Of a DNA stretch of 64,000 nucleotides, positions 25,480 through 42,069 are shown piece by piece. The notes under the pieces were generated by a model. That model worked only from the letters and a program-made list of their open reading frames with translations, did not search any database and had not been told where the DNA came from. Position 1 is the first letter of the stretch; every line of letters starts with the position of its first letter. Both the position numbers and the translations under genes were made by a program. Where the stretch lies: contig JADCRB010000099.1 of the NCBI GenBank assembly GCA_021464245.1, positions 558,001 through 622,000 on the forward strand, in the 5' to 3' direction. The DNA is from Carallia brachiata. Its lineage: Eukaryota > Streptophyta > Magnoliopsida > Malpighiales > Rhizophoraceae.

Positions 25480-25998
25480 CTGGATTATGGGGATATCAAT
25501 ATTTTTAGTCTTAAATTTTTAAATTTATTTATATTTAAGTATTAATTTTTTTTAACATTTTATTTGAATTTTAAACCTTTTAATTTTATATTATATCAGT
25601 CATTTAAATTATAAAAAGTGGTCAATCGATTAATAAATGAGTTTAACTTAATAAAAATTATTTAAAAAAAGTTAAATACATGAATTAATATTTTTTTCAT
25701 CAATAAAATATGCACATTAAATATTTTTTTAGTTAACAAATATACAAATTAAATAGGTAACATGCATATTTTTAATAGAAAATACATTCAATTCATATAT
25801 TTAATATTTTTTTAAATAATTTTTATAAAATTAAAATCATTTTTTAATAGATTAATCACTTTTGGTAAACAAAAAGACTGATTTGGTAGAAAATCAAAAG
25901 GTATAGGATTCAAATGAAATGTCAAAAAAGTTTAATACTCAAATGTAAAAAAAACTTAAAAGTTTAGGACTAAAAATATTAATATCCCCTGGATTATG
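25480..25998. mobile_element. 499-bp long-TIR MITE (Mutator-like) nested in the LINE
   Basis: CTGGATTATG occurs at 25480-25489 and 25989-25998. The 499 bp between (25490-25988) begin GGGATATCAATATTTTTAGT and end with the inverted counterpart. The inverted similarity continues for roughly 190 bp on each side, so the element is nearly a complete palindrome. The duplication can be read as 8 bp (TGGATTAT, with four terminal G) or 10 bp, because the flank ends in G. Long terminal inverted repeats with a duplication of about 9 bp favour a Mutator-like element; hAT (8 bp) is the alternative. Excision of the element plus one duplicate rejoins the LINE frame as KVKALDYVLLRVQRKLQG. Confidence 0.85.
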
Positions 25999-26072
25999 TA
26001 CTCCTGAGAGTACAACGGAAGCTTCAGGGTTGAAAGAAGAATATGCTTTCAGAGGCTAGGCAGGATGTTACG

Positions 26073-26294
26073 TTATAGAATACCAATACATATCCTGAAT
26101 AGTAGTGTCTTTGTTAATATTTTAATTGAAATTAAAATTGATATTTTGGAAATAAAATGGATAGTTTTTGAAATATAAAAATAACAAATATTTAAAAAAT
26201 TGTCAGTTTTATTTCAAAAATATTAATTTTAATTTCAATCAAACTACTGTTTAGAATACCAACAATCGGGATACTAATATTTTTTCTTATATTA
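26073..26294. mobile_element. ~216-bp palindromic MITE nested in the LINE, TTA duplication (Tourist/Harbinger-like)
   Basis: The interior contains ttgaaattaaaattgatatt (about 26127-26146) and its inverse with few differences at about 26221-26245, so the insert is hairpin-like. TTA flanks it at 26073-26075 and 26292-26294. Removing 26076-26294 joins the LINE as QDVTLKTTATSIPAYVMSV, matching the usual LINE phrase at this place. A 3-bp TTA duplication is typical of PIF/Harbinger MITEs. The outermost terminal repeats are imperfect, so the ends could be a few bases off. Confidence 0.65.
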
Positions 26295-28045
26295 AAGACA
26301 ACAGCAACTTCTATTCCAGCGTATGTTATGTCTGTTATTAAATTTCTTGCACGCCTTAAAAAAAAAAAAAAACGAACTCTATCGTGGCCCAATTCTGATG
26401 GGGCTAGAAGGGAAGCGAGAAACGCATCCTATGGGCCAGATGGAAAAAGCTTACTCGTTCAATGGGAGGCGGAGGATTGGGGTTTCAAGACCTGGAGGCT
26501 TTTAATTAGGCTTTGCTGGCTAAACAAGGCTGGGGACTTGCAACTGTACCGAAAACAAAATGGGCTAAGGTTATAAGAGGGCTCTACTATCCAGCTTCCA
26601 ACTTCCTTATAGCTGAATCCAGTACGAAAAGCTCTTGGGGTTGTCAAGGGCTTATGAATGGCCGAGAGTTATTAAGGAAAGGGGTTAGAAGGCGGGTGGC
26701 AGATGGCAGGGATGTGCTCATTTGGAATTCACCACGGGTCCTTAGCTTACCAGAGTTCAAAGTCCACTCTGCATGGCCAGCTGAATGTACTGAAGGACTA
26801 GTCAAAGATCTTCTCTTCCAAGGAACCAGAAGATGGGATTATGCCAAGATTTCCAAGTCAAATGGAGACCAAAGCTATTTTGAGTATAGCTACGCCCTTG
26901 CACCCAATCCCGGACTCGATAGTTTGGTACTTTGATAGACGAGGACAATACTCTGTGAAGTCGGGACACCATCTAGCAGTGAATGGCAGGGAGAGTAATC
27001 ATGAGGGACAGTCTCAAGGTTTATCGCCTCTGTCCTGGAGAAGGGTTTGGCACCTCAAATTCCCACCGAAAGTCAAGCCGTTTCTATGGCAAGCTCTCTA
27101 GGATTGTCTTCCAACACAGGAAAAGCCCCATAGGAAGGGAGTATTGCCAGAAGCTGATTGTTTATTGTGTGGGGCTGAACCTGAGTCCATTGAACAGCTG
27201 CTTTTCTTTGGCAATCATGCCAAAGCAGTTTGGTTCACGGGTCCTCTTGAATACATCCCCTCTCTCACAGGCTTCCCCTCTCTTGCAGCTTGGTGGGAGA
27301 TGTTTGCTACTAAGATGATAGCTGAAGGATCGAGAGAACGTATATGTTTGCACTTCTGTCTTGGCATATTTGGAAGGCCAGGAATCTTGTTGTTTTTGAA
27401 CAAATCAAACCCAACCCAGCATGCACAATGGGACGTTTTGGTTATCCTGGGAGGAACGGAACTTTCTCATAAACTCGGAGCTAGAACCGGGTGACAGACC
27501 TACAGACGCCATGCAGGTGTGGTGTCCGCCCCGGAGTGGGTGCTACAAAGTTAATTGTGAAGCATCCTTTGACAACTGTCCCCACAGAGTGGGGATAGCT
27601 GCGGTGTGCAGAGATGCAGCAGGGCTCATGAAGACAGGAATCAGCTACTCGACTTATGCACAATCGGCTCGGATGGCTAAAGCACTAGCCCTTCGCGCAG
27701 GAACCCAATTGGCAACTACTTAGAAAGAAGCGGAGGTGACCTTGGAGACAGACTCCTGTGAGGTGATACAAGCGTCAATAGTGACTCTGTCAATTGGCCC
27801 TCAGATATTGTTCCTTTTCTGTCCGATATTGTTAAACTTTTGATGGAAAATCGACATTGTAATTGAGTTGGTACCAGGAGATCAGCAAATCGAGTTGCAG
27901 ACTGGGTGGCTTTTCAGTTTCAAGGAGGCTTAATTCCTGCGGATTGGATAGGCAATCCTCCCCCTACTCTCATTCGGTTACTGTGTATGGATTACTTTCA
28001 ATGAATGAATCAAATCGTATTTGTGTCAAAAAAGAAATTAGTGGT

Positions 28046-33909
<5,864 letters not shown>

Positions 33910-33920
33910 GAAAGAAAGAG

Positions 33921-34230
33921 AAAATTTTTTTTATTGTTCTTTAAATGGCTGTTTCGTGGTTGTTATATACGGGCAAAATATAAGATACTAGAAGGAAATT
34001 ATATGACATAAATGAAAATGTATGATATAATGGAGGAATTATAGGACATCTAAAGTAAAATATACAACAAGATTGATGGATAATAAAAATTTTTTGTTAA
34101 TGGTCTGTTACAAGTGTCATATAATTTTCCTTATATGTCATATAATTTCTCATCTTGTCCTATATTTTCACTTTTTGTCGTATGTGTCAGACACGAAACA
34201 ACCATTTAAAGGACAGTCATAGTGGGCCTG
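33921..34230. mobile_element. Palindromic MITE at the head of the tandem array
   Basis: TCTTTAAATGGCTGTTTCGTG at 33938-33958 is inverted at 34192-34213 (cacgaaacaaccatttaaag). Inverted similarity continues inward for over 100 bp (gaaattatatgacataaatg on both arms). A related palindrome lies at 60655-60945, starting with the same gaaaattttt...tttaaatgatgtttcgtagt phrase. The right arm and the DNA beyond it are the material repeated in the adjoining array. Confidence 0.7.
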
Positions 34231-36900
34231 GAGAAAAAAATAATTAATGTGAAATAAATGTTGTGACAATTAATAAGATACCAAAAATAAACATTGTAAT
34301 CGTATAAATGCGTACATAGTGTGATAAGTAGTAGCTGAAAACATAATGCAAGTAAATATAGAAGGGGGTAAACTTTTTCACTGCGCTTGAAGTGCCCATT
34401 TGGCAAATGTCATATACGACATAATTGAAAAAATAGATGATATAATGGACGTAAAATATATGATAAGATTGACCAGGAAGTATAAAATATTTTGTTAATG
34501 GCTTGTAAAAAGTGTCATATAATTTTCTGTATGTGTCATATAATTTCCCAATCTTGTTCTATATTTTGATTTGTTGTCATATGTGGCATGCACGAAACAG
34601 TCATTTAAAGGACAACCATGTAGTGGTACTCGAGAAAGAAAAGAAATAATCTGAAGTAAATGTTGTGACCATTGGTAAGATATCAAAATAATAAATATTG
34701 TTGTCGCATAAATGCGTACATATTGTGATAAGTAGTAGTTGAAAGCATGATGTGAGTAAATTTATAATGAGATAAACTTTTTTACTGCACTTGAAGTGCC
34801 TAGTTGGCGAATGTCATATATGACATAAATAAAAAATATACGGATAAATTATATAACATCTAAAGTCAAATATACGACAAGATTGACCAGGAATTATAAA
34901 AAAATGTTTGTTAATAGCTTGTTAAAAGTGTCATATAATTTACGTATATGTTATATAATTTCCCAAGTATGTCCTATATCTTGACTTTTTGTCATATGTG
35001 GCAGGCACGAAACAGCCATTTAAAGGGCCACTATGTAGTGGTACTGGAGAAAAAAAAAGAATTAATTTGAACTAAATGTTGTGACCATTGATAAGATACC
35101 AAAATAATAAATATTGTAATTGCATAAATGCGTCTATATTGTGATACGTAGAAGCTGAAAGTATGATGCAAGTAAATATGTAATGAGATAAACTTTTTGG
35201 CTGCACATGAAGTGGTCATTTGGCGAACGTAATGTATGACATAAATAAAAAAAATAGATGATATAATGGACAAATTATATGACATCTCATGTAAAATATA
35301 TGACAAGATTTACCAGAAATTATAAAAATTTTGTTAATGGCTTGTGAAAAGTGTCATATAGTTTTCTGTATGTGTCATATAATTTCTCAATCTTGTAATA
35401 TATTTTACTTTTTGTCGTATGTGACAGGTAAGAAACAGTCATTTAAAAGACAGTCATGTAGTGGTACTAGAGAAAGAAAAGAAGTAATCTGACGTAAATG
35501 TTGTGACCATTGATAAGATACCAAAAATAAATATTGTAAACGCATAACTGCGTACATATTGTGTTACGTAGAAGCTGAAAGTATGATACAAGTAAATATG
35601 TAATGAGATAAAATTTTTTGCTGCGCTTAAAATGGCCATTCGGCGAACGGAGTGTATGACATAAATAAAAAAATTGTGATATAACGGACAAATTATATGG
35701 CATCTCATGTAAAATATATGACAAGATTTACCGGGAATTATAAAAATTTTGTTAATGGCTTGTGAAAAGTGTCATATAATTTTCTGTATCTGTCATATAA
35801 TTTGTCAATCTTGTCATATAATTTGACTTTTGTCGTATGTGACAGGTAAGAAACAGTCATTTAAAATACAGCCATGTAGTGGTACTAGAGAAAGAAAAGA
35901 AGTAATTTGACGTAAATATTGTGACCATTGATAAGATACCAAAATAATAAATATTGTAAACGCATAACTGCATACATATTGTGATACGTTGAAGCTGAAA
36001 GTATGATGCAAGTAAATATGTAATGAGATAAACTTTTTGACTGTGCTTGAAATGACCATTTGGCGAACGTAATGTATGACATAAATAAAAAAAATTGTGA
36101 TATGACGGACAAATTATATGGCATCTCATGTAAAATATATGACAAGATTTACTGGGAACTATAAAAATTTTGTTAATGGCTTGTGAAAGTGTCATATAAT
36201 TTACTGTATGTGTCATATAATATCCAATCTTGTCCTATATTTTGATTTTTTGTCATATGTCACAGGCACGAAACAGTCATTGAAAAGACAGCCATGTAGT
36301 GGTACTAGAGAAAGAAAAAAAGTAATTTGACGTAAATGTTGTGACCATTGATAAGATACCAAAATAATAAATATTGTAAGTTCATAAATGCGTTCATATT
36401 GTGATACGTAGAAGCTGAAAGTATGATGCAAGTAAATATGTAATGAGATAAACTTTTTGACTGCGCTTGAAGTGGCCATTTGGCGAACGTAATGTATGAC
36501 ATAATTAAAAAAAATAGATGATATAAAGGACAAATTATATGATATTTCATGTAAAATATATGACAAGATTTACCAAGAATTATAAAAATTTTGTTAATGG
36601 CTTGTAAAAAGTGTCACATAATTTTCCGTATGTGTCATATAATTTCTCAATCTTATCCTATATTTTGATTTTTTGTCGTATGTGGCAGACACGAAACAGT
36701 TATTTAAAAATCTGAAGTAAATGTTGTGACTATTGGTAAGACACTAAAATAATAAATATTGTAATTTCATAAATGTTTACATATTTTGATAAGGTGGTGC
36801 TGAAAGCATGATGAAAGTAAATATTTAATACGAAACACTTTCTGTCTGTTCTTGAAGTGGCCGTTTGGACAAATAGTTAAATATTTTGATAAGTGGTAGC
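33990..36900 (+). repeat. Tandem array, about seven units of ~420 bp
   Basis: The landmark ttgtgac(c/a)att is found at 34261, 34663, 35079, 35501, 35919, 36339 and 36723, giving spacings of 402, 416, 422, 418, 420 and 384 bp. Each unit contains, in order, a gtgaccattgataagatacc phrase, a gtgataagtagtagctgaaa phrase, a gaagtggccatttggcgaac phrase, and gtgtcatataatttt...cacgaaacagtcattt. The middle units (35.0-36.7 kb) are most alike. The last unit decays after about 36870. Open frames on the minus strand repeat with the same period and are a by-product. Function unknown. Confidence 0.9.
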
Positions 36901-37764
36901 TAAGGATAAGCAATTCGACGTAGGCAATTGCTCATCCTCAATGTTTAAGAAATATAATTTTTTAAATTAATTTGTGGAAAATTTGGAGTTTAGTCAAGTA
37001 GAAATTTTGCTTAACCCACCTTCAACTCTAAGGCTTGGCCCACCTAAATACGGGGTTCAGGCTTTCTCTTTCCTCTTGCAATACATTTTGTGATATAATG
37101 TTATTTGTTTTATGAATTTTTAAAGACACTAGTTGATTATATTTTATTGAATTTGTTTCGTTTAGTTTTTTTTTCGTTTAATTTTCTTACTAACTTATTT
37201 GTGATGTATAGACTACAATTAATTTAATTTAGTTAACAAAATTTTTAAAATGTTATTTTTCAATTCAAAAGAACACGCATTTTGCGCAAATACTTGTTTT
37301 AATGATACAAAGTATTACCCGTGATTTTTATTAACAAGAAAACAATCTTTAAAAGCTTTGTGTATATCTAAAAATGTATGTTGTTATTAAATTTAGTTCA
37401 ATTTCCTTTGCTATAACCATTGGAGTTAAAAATTTGTTGCTATGAATAATTAAATACGAAAGTATATTAAAATATGTTTTAATAGTAGTAAAAAAATTAA
37501 AAAATTTAAATTGACAAGAGATAATAACAATATTAATAATTTACAATAATTAATAAATTTTATGATATCAGTTTTTATATTAATTTTTGTTAATGTATTT
37601 ATACATATGATAATTGTTCCCTCTAAAAATGTTCTTTACATCTACCACTGATCATACAAAACGAATGCAATTTAGCATATAGTATACGAGTGTAGTGACA
37701 TTTGAATGAAATAAGGGGCAATTTCAATTTACAAAAGGTTTCCCGCTTGAAAATGTGCAGCGCC
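36901..37764. other. AT-rich intergenic DNA, no gene seen
   Basis: No coding or repeat structure could be supported apart from AT-rich low-complexity DNA. A more GC-rich patch at 36995-37085 has no recognisable identity. Confidence 0.35.
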
Positions 37765-37810
37765 AACATTGGCTCTTATATTGCTCAAAAAACAAACATT
37801 GGCCCTTATA
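37765..37810 (+). mobile_element. Minimal LINE-tail insertion (14 bp) with 16-bp duplication
   Basis: AACATTGGCTCTTATA (37765-37780) and AACATTGGCCCTTATA (37795-37810) differ at one base. The 14 bp between are TTGCTC plus AAAAAACA. The layout matches the other tail-only insertions in the window. Confidence 0.65.
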
Positions 37811-38637
37811 ATCGATCCACTTGTTTATCGAGGGTAGAGATTTAACTAGTGACAGTAGCTAATAGGTATAAGTGTCCATTTATTGTACTACTAAACCCCA
37901 AACTTAATTGCTTTTAAAGCTCACTTTCCCTTCTTGCCCACCCAGCGACAAATTCCAAGAAGAGTAGAGCCGATGAAGGATTTGTGCAGAGGAGAAGGAT
38001 TGTGGCCATGTAACCCCAAAGCATTGAGAAAATAGGCGAAATTCAATCATTTGATGTGTCTCTGCAACTGTCTTCCCTTGTTTATGTTGGGATTCGGCTT
38101 CTTCATTCACACACAAGTTAAGGCAAACATCTTGTACCCTTTTTCATCCAGGTATGCCAATGCTTCCATCAAAATTTTTCTCTAATCTTATAGCTATGAA
38201 GCGTACATTCAATGGGTTTGTTAGAAACCACGGTATAATTATACTCATCTTCTGCAATGAGGACATATTCCCTCCTAATTTTCAACATTACTGTTAGGCA
38301 AGCATTCAATTTACTTCAGTTAAAATAAAAAAATTCCATTCACTTCACCCACAAACATTGGGTTATATTAGTATGAAGTTTGGGACGTGGGAAGGGAAAC
38401 ATTGCTGCTCTTTATATTATGGTGGCATTCTGTATACATCCTTTACTCATTCTATTAGTAGGTACTTGCATTTTTTACAAACAAATTGGAAATTGAGTTG
38501 AATTGTGCATTTTCATACAAATGGTATGGAAGACATAGAAATCTCCGATGACGTTATGTTAGGTTTTATACATTAAATGCTAACTCTTATCAGTAGATTG
38601 GTGACAATACCATTTTTTGTGTCAACAGTAGTAGCAG

Positions 38638-39062
38638 ATGATGGCTACCATCGGGTCTACGCATGGTGACTTGGTTCCACAGCTTGCAGAAATGAATGCC
38701 CTTGGGAATGACACAAATGAAGTGACACCAGATGAAGAAATGGCTGTTGACGCTGATCACGACTCTGAGCACCAGCTTCAGATACAAGATTCAGAAGCCC
38801 ACATTCCTATGGTTGGAATGGTTTTTGATAATGTTGATGATATTTTAGAATATTACCAGAAATATGCCCGAACGAAAGGATTCGGTGTGGTTAAGAGAGG
38901 CGTTAGGCGGGGTGCTGCGTGAAGTAAGATATCAGACTTTCATTTGTAATCGGGCAAGGATTCACACGTCTCGTGGGAAAATATTAGATCAGCATCAAAA
39001 CTATTTGAATCTATTATGGTTTATTACAGCAATTAACGCACCCGTGACTAGTTGCCGAAATT
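38638..39062 (+). pseudogene. FAR1-related (FRS) N-terminal fragment, frameshifted
   Basis: From the ATG at 38638 the frame reads an acidic N-terminus and then GMVFDNVDDILEYYQKYA and KGFGVVKRG, the start of the FAR1/FHY3 N-terminal zinc-finger domain. The frame stops at TGA (38920-38922). The domain continues in another frame as EVRYQTFICNRARIHTSRGK up to a stop near 39060, so a small indel near 38915 breaks it. The full family domain, MULE-type transposase core and SWIM finger are not seen downstream. A possible 5' UTR exon ends at 38151 (CAG|GTATGC), with a matching acceptor at 38628 (CAACAG), so gene-like structure upstream is preserved. FRS proteins are nuclear transcription regulators derived from Mutator-like transposases. 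It could instead be a short truncated protein of 94 residues. Confidence 0.75.
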
Positions 39063-39100
39063 GAGAACACTAACAATCCGAAATTGAGAACATTGACAAT
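39055..39100 (+). repeat. 23-bp tandem duplication
   Basis: ccgaaattgagaacactaac and ccgaaattgagaacattgac follow one another with a 23-bp period and one difference. It lies just after the FRS fragment. Confidence 0.7.
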
Positions 39101-40136
39101 CAAGTAAAATGCACAAAATATGAGGTTTGAAATTGATTTTTATCAAACTAGGCTCATAATGGACTTAAGTTGAAATTTGACAAGGATAACTGTATAATCA
39201 AGACAAGCATCAGGGAAAAAGGAGATCAATTAACGAGGGCAATAAAGTGGAAATTAGAAATCTTAGCCTGCAAATGTCTCGCAATCAGAAAATAACAACA
39301 AGCAATGGTCCCAACATGTTATTATTTCATACAGGCACTTTAAAAGAAGCACAATATGTATCAGTTATTGGTTCCAGGCTTCCTCCCTACCCGAAGCATC
39401 CTGGAGATTATTGCAAAGACAGTTGGTCTAAGAAAATATGGAAGATCATAGTTAAGATACCTTACCTAAAGGGGACAAATACTTCATTAATAAATCCCCA
39501 TTATCCTCAGAGGATGTTATATCTTATTAGGAAAATTAATTAACAACAAAATCTAGACAAATTTTGAAATACCATTCGTCAATCCATCTGAATGCACGCA
39601 CCCAAAATAGCTATTTTTTCCATCACTGAAGCCCAAGAATAACTAATCAAGTCAATGGACAAATTCCCAATTTCCCCGCAAGTTCCATGAATACCCAATG
39701 ACAAAAAAATAATAAAAAGGAATGCCCGAAAACCAACCTACCAAGCAAACCTACTTAAATCAGGCAAGGTGAGTAAATAACCCAAAACAAAAAAAGATAG
39801 GGAAGAATTAATTTGGGAGGAGGGAAAGAATGACCAACAGTTTGCAGATTTTAGAGTAATGGCAAGTGAGAATGCTCTAACAAGTGCACATTTGAGTATC
39901 CATTACAATTACTATCTACTCTACTCCTGCAATTGCAATGCACGTTCTGCCAAATAACAGTCCACCAACCGAAAACAATTAGATTGGAGAACATAATATA
40001 CACGAAAAAATAATAAAAGTTGTATCGACGAAGAAGATGGATTAGGATTACACTCGATTGATGTCTGAAGGAGCCCAGTTGGCCTTTTGATTCTCCAAAC
40101 AACACACAAATCAAGTTTCAGGCCAAATGAATTTGA
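39101..40136. other. Unassigned DNA, possible minus-strand 5' exon
   Basis: The plus strand has an open frame at 39247-39543 with no recognisable domain. On the minus strand, 40136 down to 39900 resembles a plant 5' leader with an intron (acceptor-like ttggcag at about 39949), but no coding exon follows. It lies next to the duplicated upstream segment at 40137-40370, which supports a truncated gene copy, yet the product cannot be named. Confidence 0.35.
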
Positions 40137-40370
40137 AGAAGGAGACCGAGAGAAGAGAGAGAGCAGCAGAGGATGAGGATTTTTGTTTTAAAAAATCTAA
40201 TTAAGTAATTTTGTAAAAATTCATTCTTACCCTTTCGTCATAATTACCATTCCAACCTTTACCTCATGCATAGACAAAAATATCCTTCGCATGCTTGGAG
40301 AACAGCTGATTGCCAACTGTCCGTGTGGCTCTTGTGGCGCTTATTACTTCAGCTACGTAGTCGCCCTCAT
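40137..40370 (-). repeat. Duplicate of the VPS2-relic upstream region
   Basis: This segment parallels 42070-42460 in the same order and orientation. It shows gagaccgagagaag versus gagaccaagagaag, then a gaggattttt/ggggattttc block, then tgtccgtgtggc and ttcagctacgtagtcgccct, which are exact in both copies. Divergence elsewhere is high. It looks like a second copy of a promoter/5' UTR lying just beyond the 3' side of the relic. Confidence 0.6.
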
Positions 40371-40631
40371 CTGGAAATAGAACAAATTGTAGAATAAATA
40401 TGTTATAAATAGAATTCTTCAATCACCAAGTTCCAATAAGCAAAACCGTTTAAACAATCACAGCAAACAGCCATCTCGCATTGGGTAAGACTTGGTAAGC
40501 AAATGGCAGCTAAATAAGCATCATGACCTCCAAACTTCATCTACCGTCTTTCAAATAGCAGGAAAGTGCTAAATGTGGGATTGGACAAGGAGTTACTTTA
40601 GAAGGAACTACCATTGAAAGAGAAATATTAA

Positions 40632-41974
40632 TGTCATATCCATTTGTGCTGATTGCTTATGGAATTCTTTAATCACTATAGCTTGCTTTGTGGGAGCCAT
40701 TTGCTGAAAATTACAATTTAATGTTATATAATGCTCAAGCATGCATCCAAAAAGAAGTCTTTCAAAATAAACATTAAATTCTAGATGAAGAATTAAAATC
40801 ATATAAGATAAGTACAGTGCATGTAACAGAGCTCCAATTTACTCATCCACGCACAAAAATAGCATCTAAACATTAAATTACATTATACTGCCATGTTTTG
40901 TAGAATTTCTGAAACTTATCAGTCTGTCAAAACATTAGCAGCTTAAAAAAATGGATAAAAACACTGCAAATAGAGAAGTAAAATAAAGCTTTGAAGTAAA
41001 AAACCTCATTCATTGCCACCATTGCCTTAGTCGCCCCTTTCATCCCAGTAGAAATTGAAGTACTGGCAATATAGTGCCTGTGATGACGACAAGAAAGCAA
41101 TTAGTGCTAGGCAGTGGGGACAACAGTTTTCAGCTTACTCCAAATACACTTTGCAGGTGGGAATTGACCAGAGTATGAGTGGCCACACTTCTAATTTGGG
41201 CACGACTCCCTGCAAATTCGTAATTTGTTATCGAAACCAGACAAATTGACGAGCTAAGATTCTAGTAGCAGCCTGAGTAAAAGTAATTGCCGCTAGGTAA
41301 ATAACTTAAACACACACACACACACACAAAAACCAGCGCTGAAACAAAATTAAAACCCTCTCGAGAAACTCGTCAATAAAAAGTTCTCTTTTGGCATGAA
41401 ATTAAAAAAAAAAAACATGGGATAAACCCAGCAACAGCAACAATAGACAATGACAGGCATATCGTATGTTCCTATGTTTCCAACTATCGCCAACAATAAC
41501 TGAATGAAACAATAAAATGTTGGAAATTGAAAAGAAGGTGAAAACTCGCCTCATTACTGGTTTTTTTTTAATCTCTATCATCAATCTTTTTTCCTTAAAT
41601 TTACAAAAATTGAACCATTTGGACTTATTATTAAACAAGAAAGCGGACAAGAAGTAGACTTTTATAAAAACCCACCCATGTGTCAGAAACAGAGAGAGTA
41701 GCATAGCATACCTCCAGTTGCAGAGATGAAATTCCACGCTTAACACCTACAAACAACCTCAAAAAAAAAAAAAACCCAAAAATTATTGAAGGTTTATGAT
41801 ATTAGCAAAAGGTAGGAATCAAAGAACATAAAAAAAGAAAAACACGGAGACACGTCCCCCCAAAACAATGTGGGAAATAAATAAATAAATAAATGAATTT
41901 TTTTTAGACGCTTAATTTAATTTAATTAATTAAAAGTTACCCCTGGTGGCCATTCTTGCTGATCTTCATAGCAT
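40632..41974 (-). pseudogene. VPS2.2/2.3-like (CHMP2, ESCRT-III) relic
   Basis: Minus-strand pieces in order match plant VPS2.2/2.3. 41974-41941 gives DAMKISK and, in another frame, MATRG. 41746-41712 gives VKRGISSLQLE. 41272 to about 41150 gives ATRILARQFVWFR, a stop, then QITNLQGSRAQIRSVATHT. 41062-41005 gives TSISTGMKGATKAMVAMNE. 40703-40632 gives QMAPTKQAIVIKEFHKQSAQ and MDMT. Splice signals remain around most exons, so this is a duplicated gene and not a processed copy. Lesions: a frameshift in the first piece, TAA at 41228-41230 where the family has a Gln, no donor after the last piece, and loss of the C-terminal acidic half (IDDALD region and MIM). VPS2 proteins form the membrane-remodelling ESCRT-III polymer on endosomes; this copy cannot make one. 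Confidence 0.85.
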
Positions 41975-42069
41975 CTGTGAAACACATATGCAAAATGAAA
42001 AAGAAAAGAAAAATCCTCCAAAAAATTGCATTTTTACATAGAAAAAGGAGAAGTACAAAAAAAAAAGGC

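Larger units (their letters stand above)
25099..28045 (+). mobile_element. 5'-truncated, decayed L1-type LINE with target duplication
   Basis: ATTAGTGGT at 25099-25107 and 28037-28045 brackets the unit, and an A-rich tail lies at 28028-28036, so both ends are defined. Coding remnants run in order on the plus strand. The reverse transcriptase begins mid-domain near 25125; its active site reads FADN (25231-25242) instead of FADD, a catalytic loss. Then come the SIPAYVMSV and KQGWGLATVPKTKWAKVIRGLYYP regions, the zf-RVT zinc-binding region (PLSWRRVWHLKFPPK near 27025, DCLLCGAEPESIEQLLF near 27150), and an RNase H-like segment (about 27510-27720). Frameshifts and stops are frequent and two DNA transposons interrupt it. 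Without those it is about 2.2 kb. Confidence 0.88.

Noticed and set aside
26328..27723. Several overlapping frames of 80-140 codons
   Set aside because: They are fragments of the LINE C-terminal region separated by frameshifts and stops.
34206..36566. Series of minus-strand open frames (60-119 codons) with similar sequences, which could look like a tandem gene family
   Set aside because: They recur with the ~420-bp array period, are AT-driven, lack conserved domains and overlap one another in several frames. They are by-products of the repeat.
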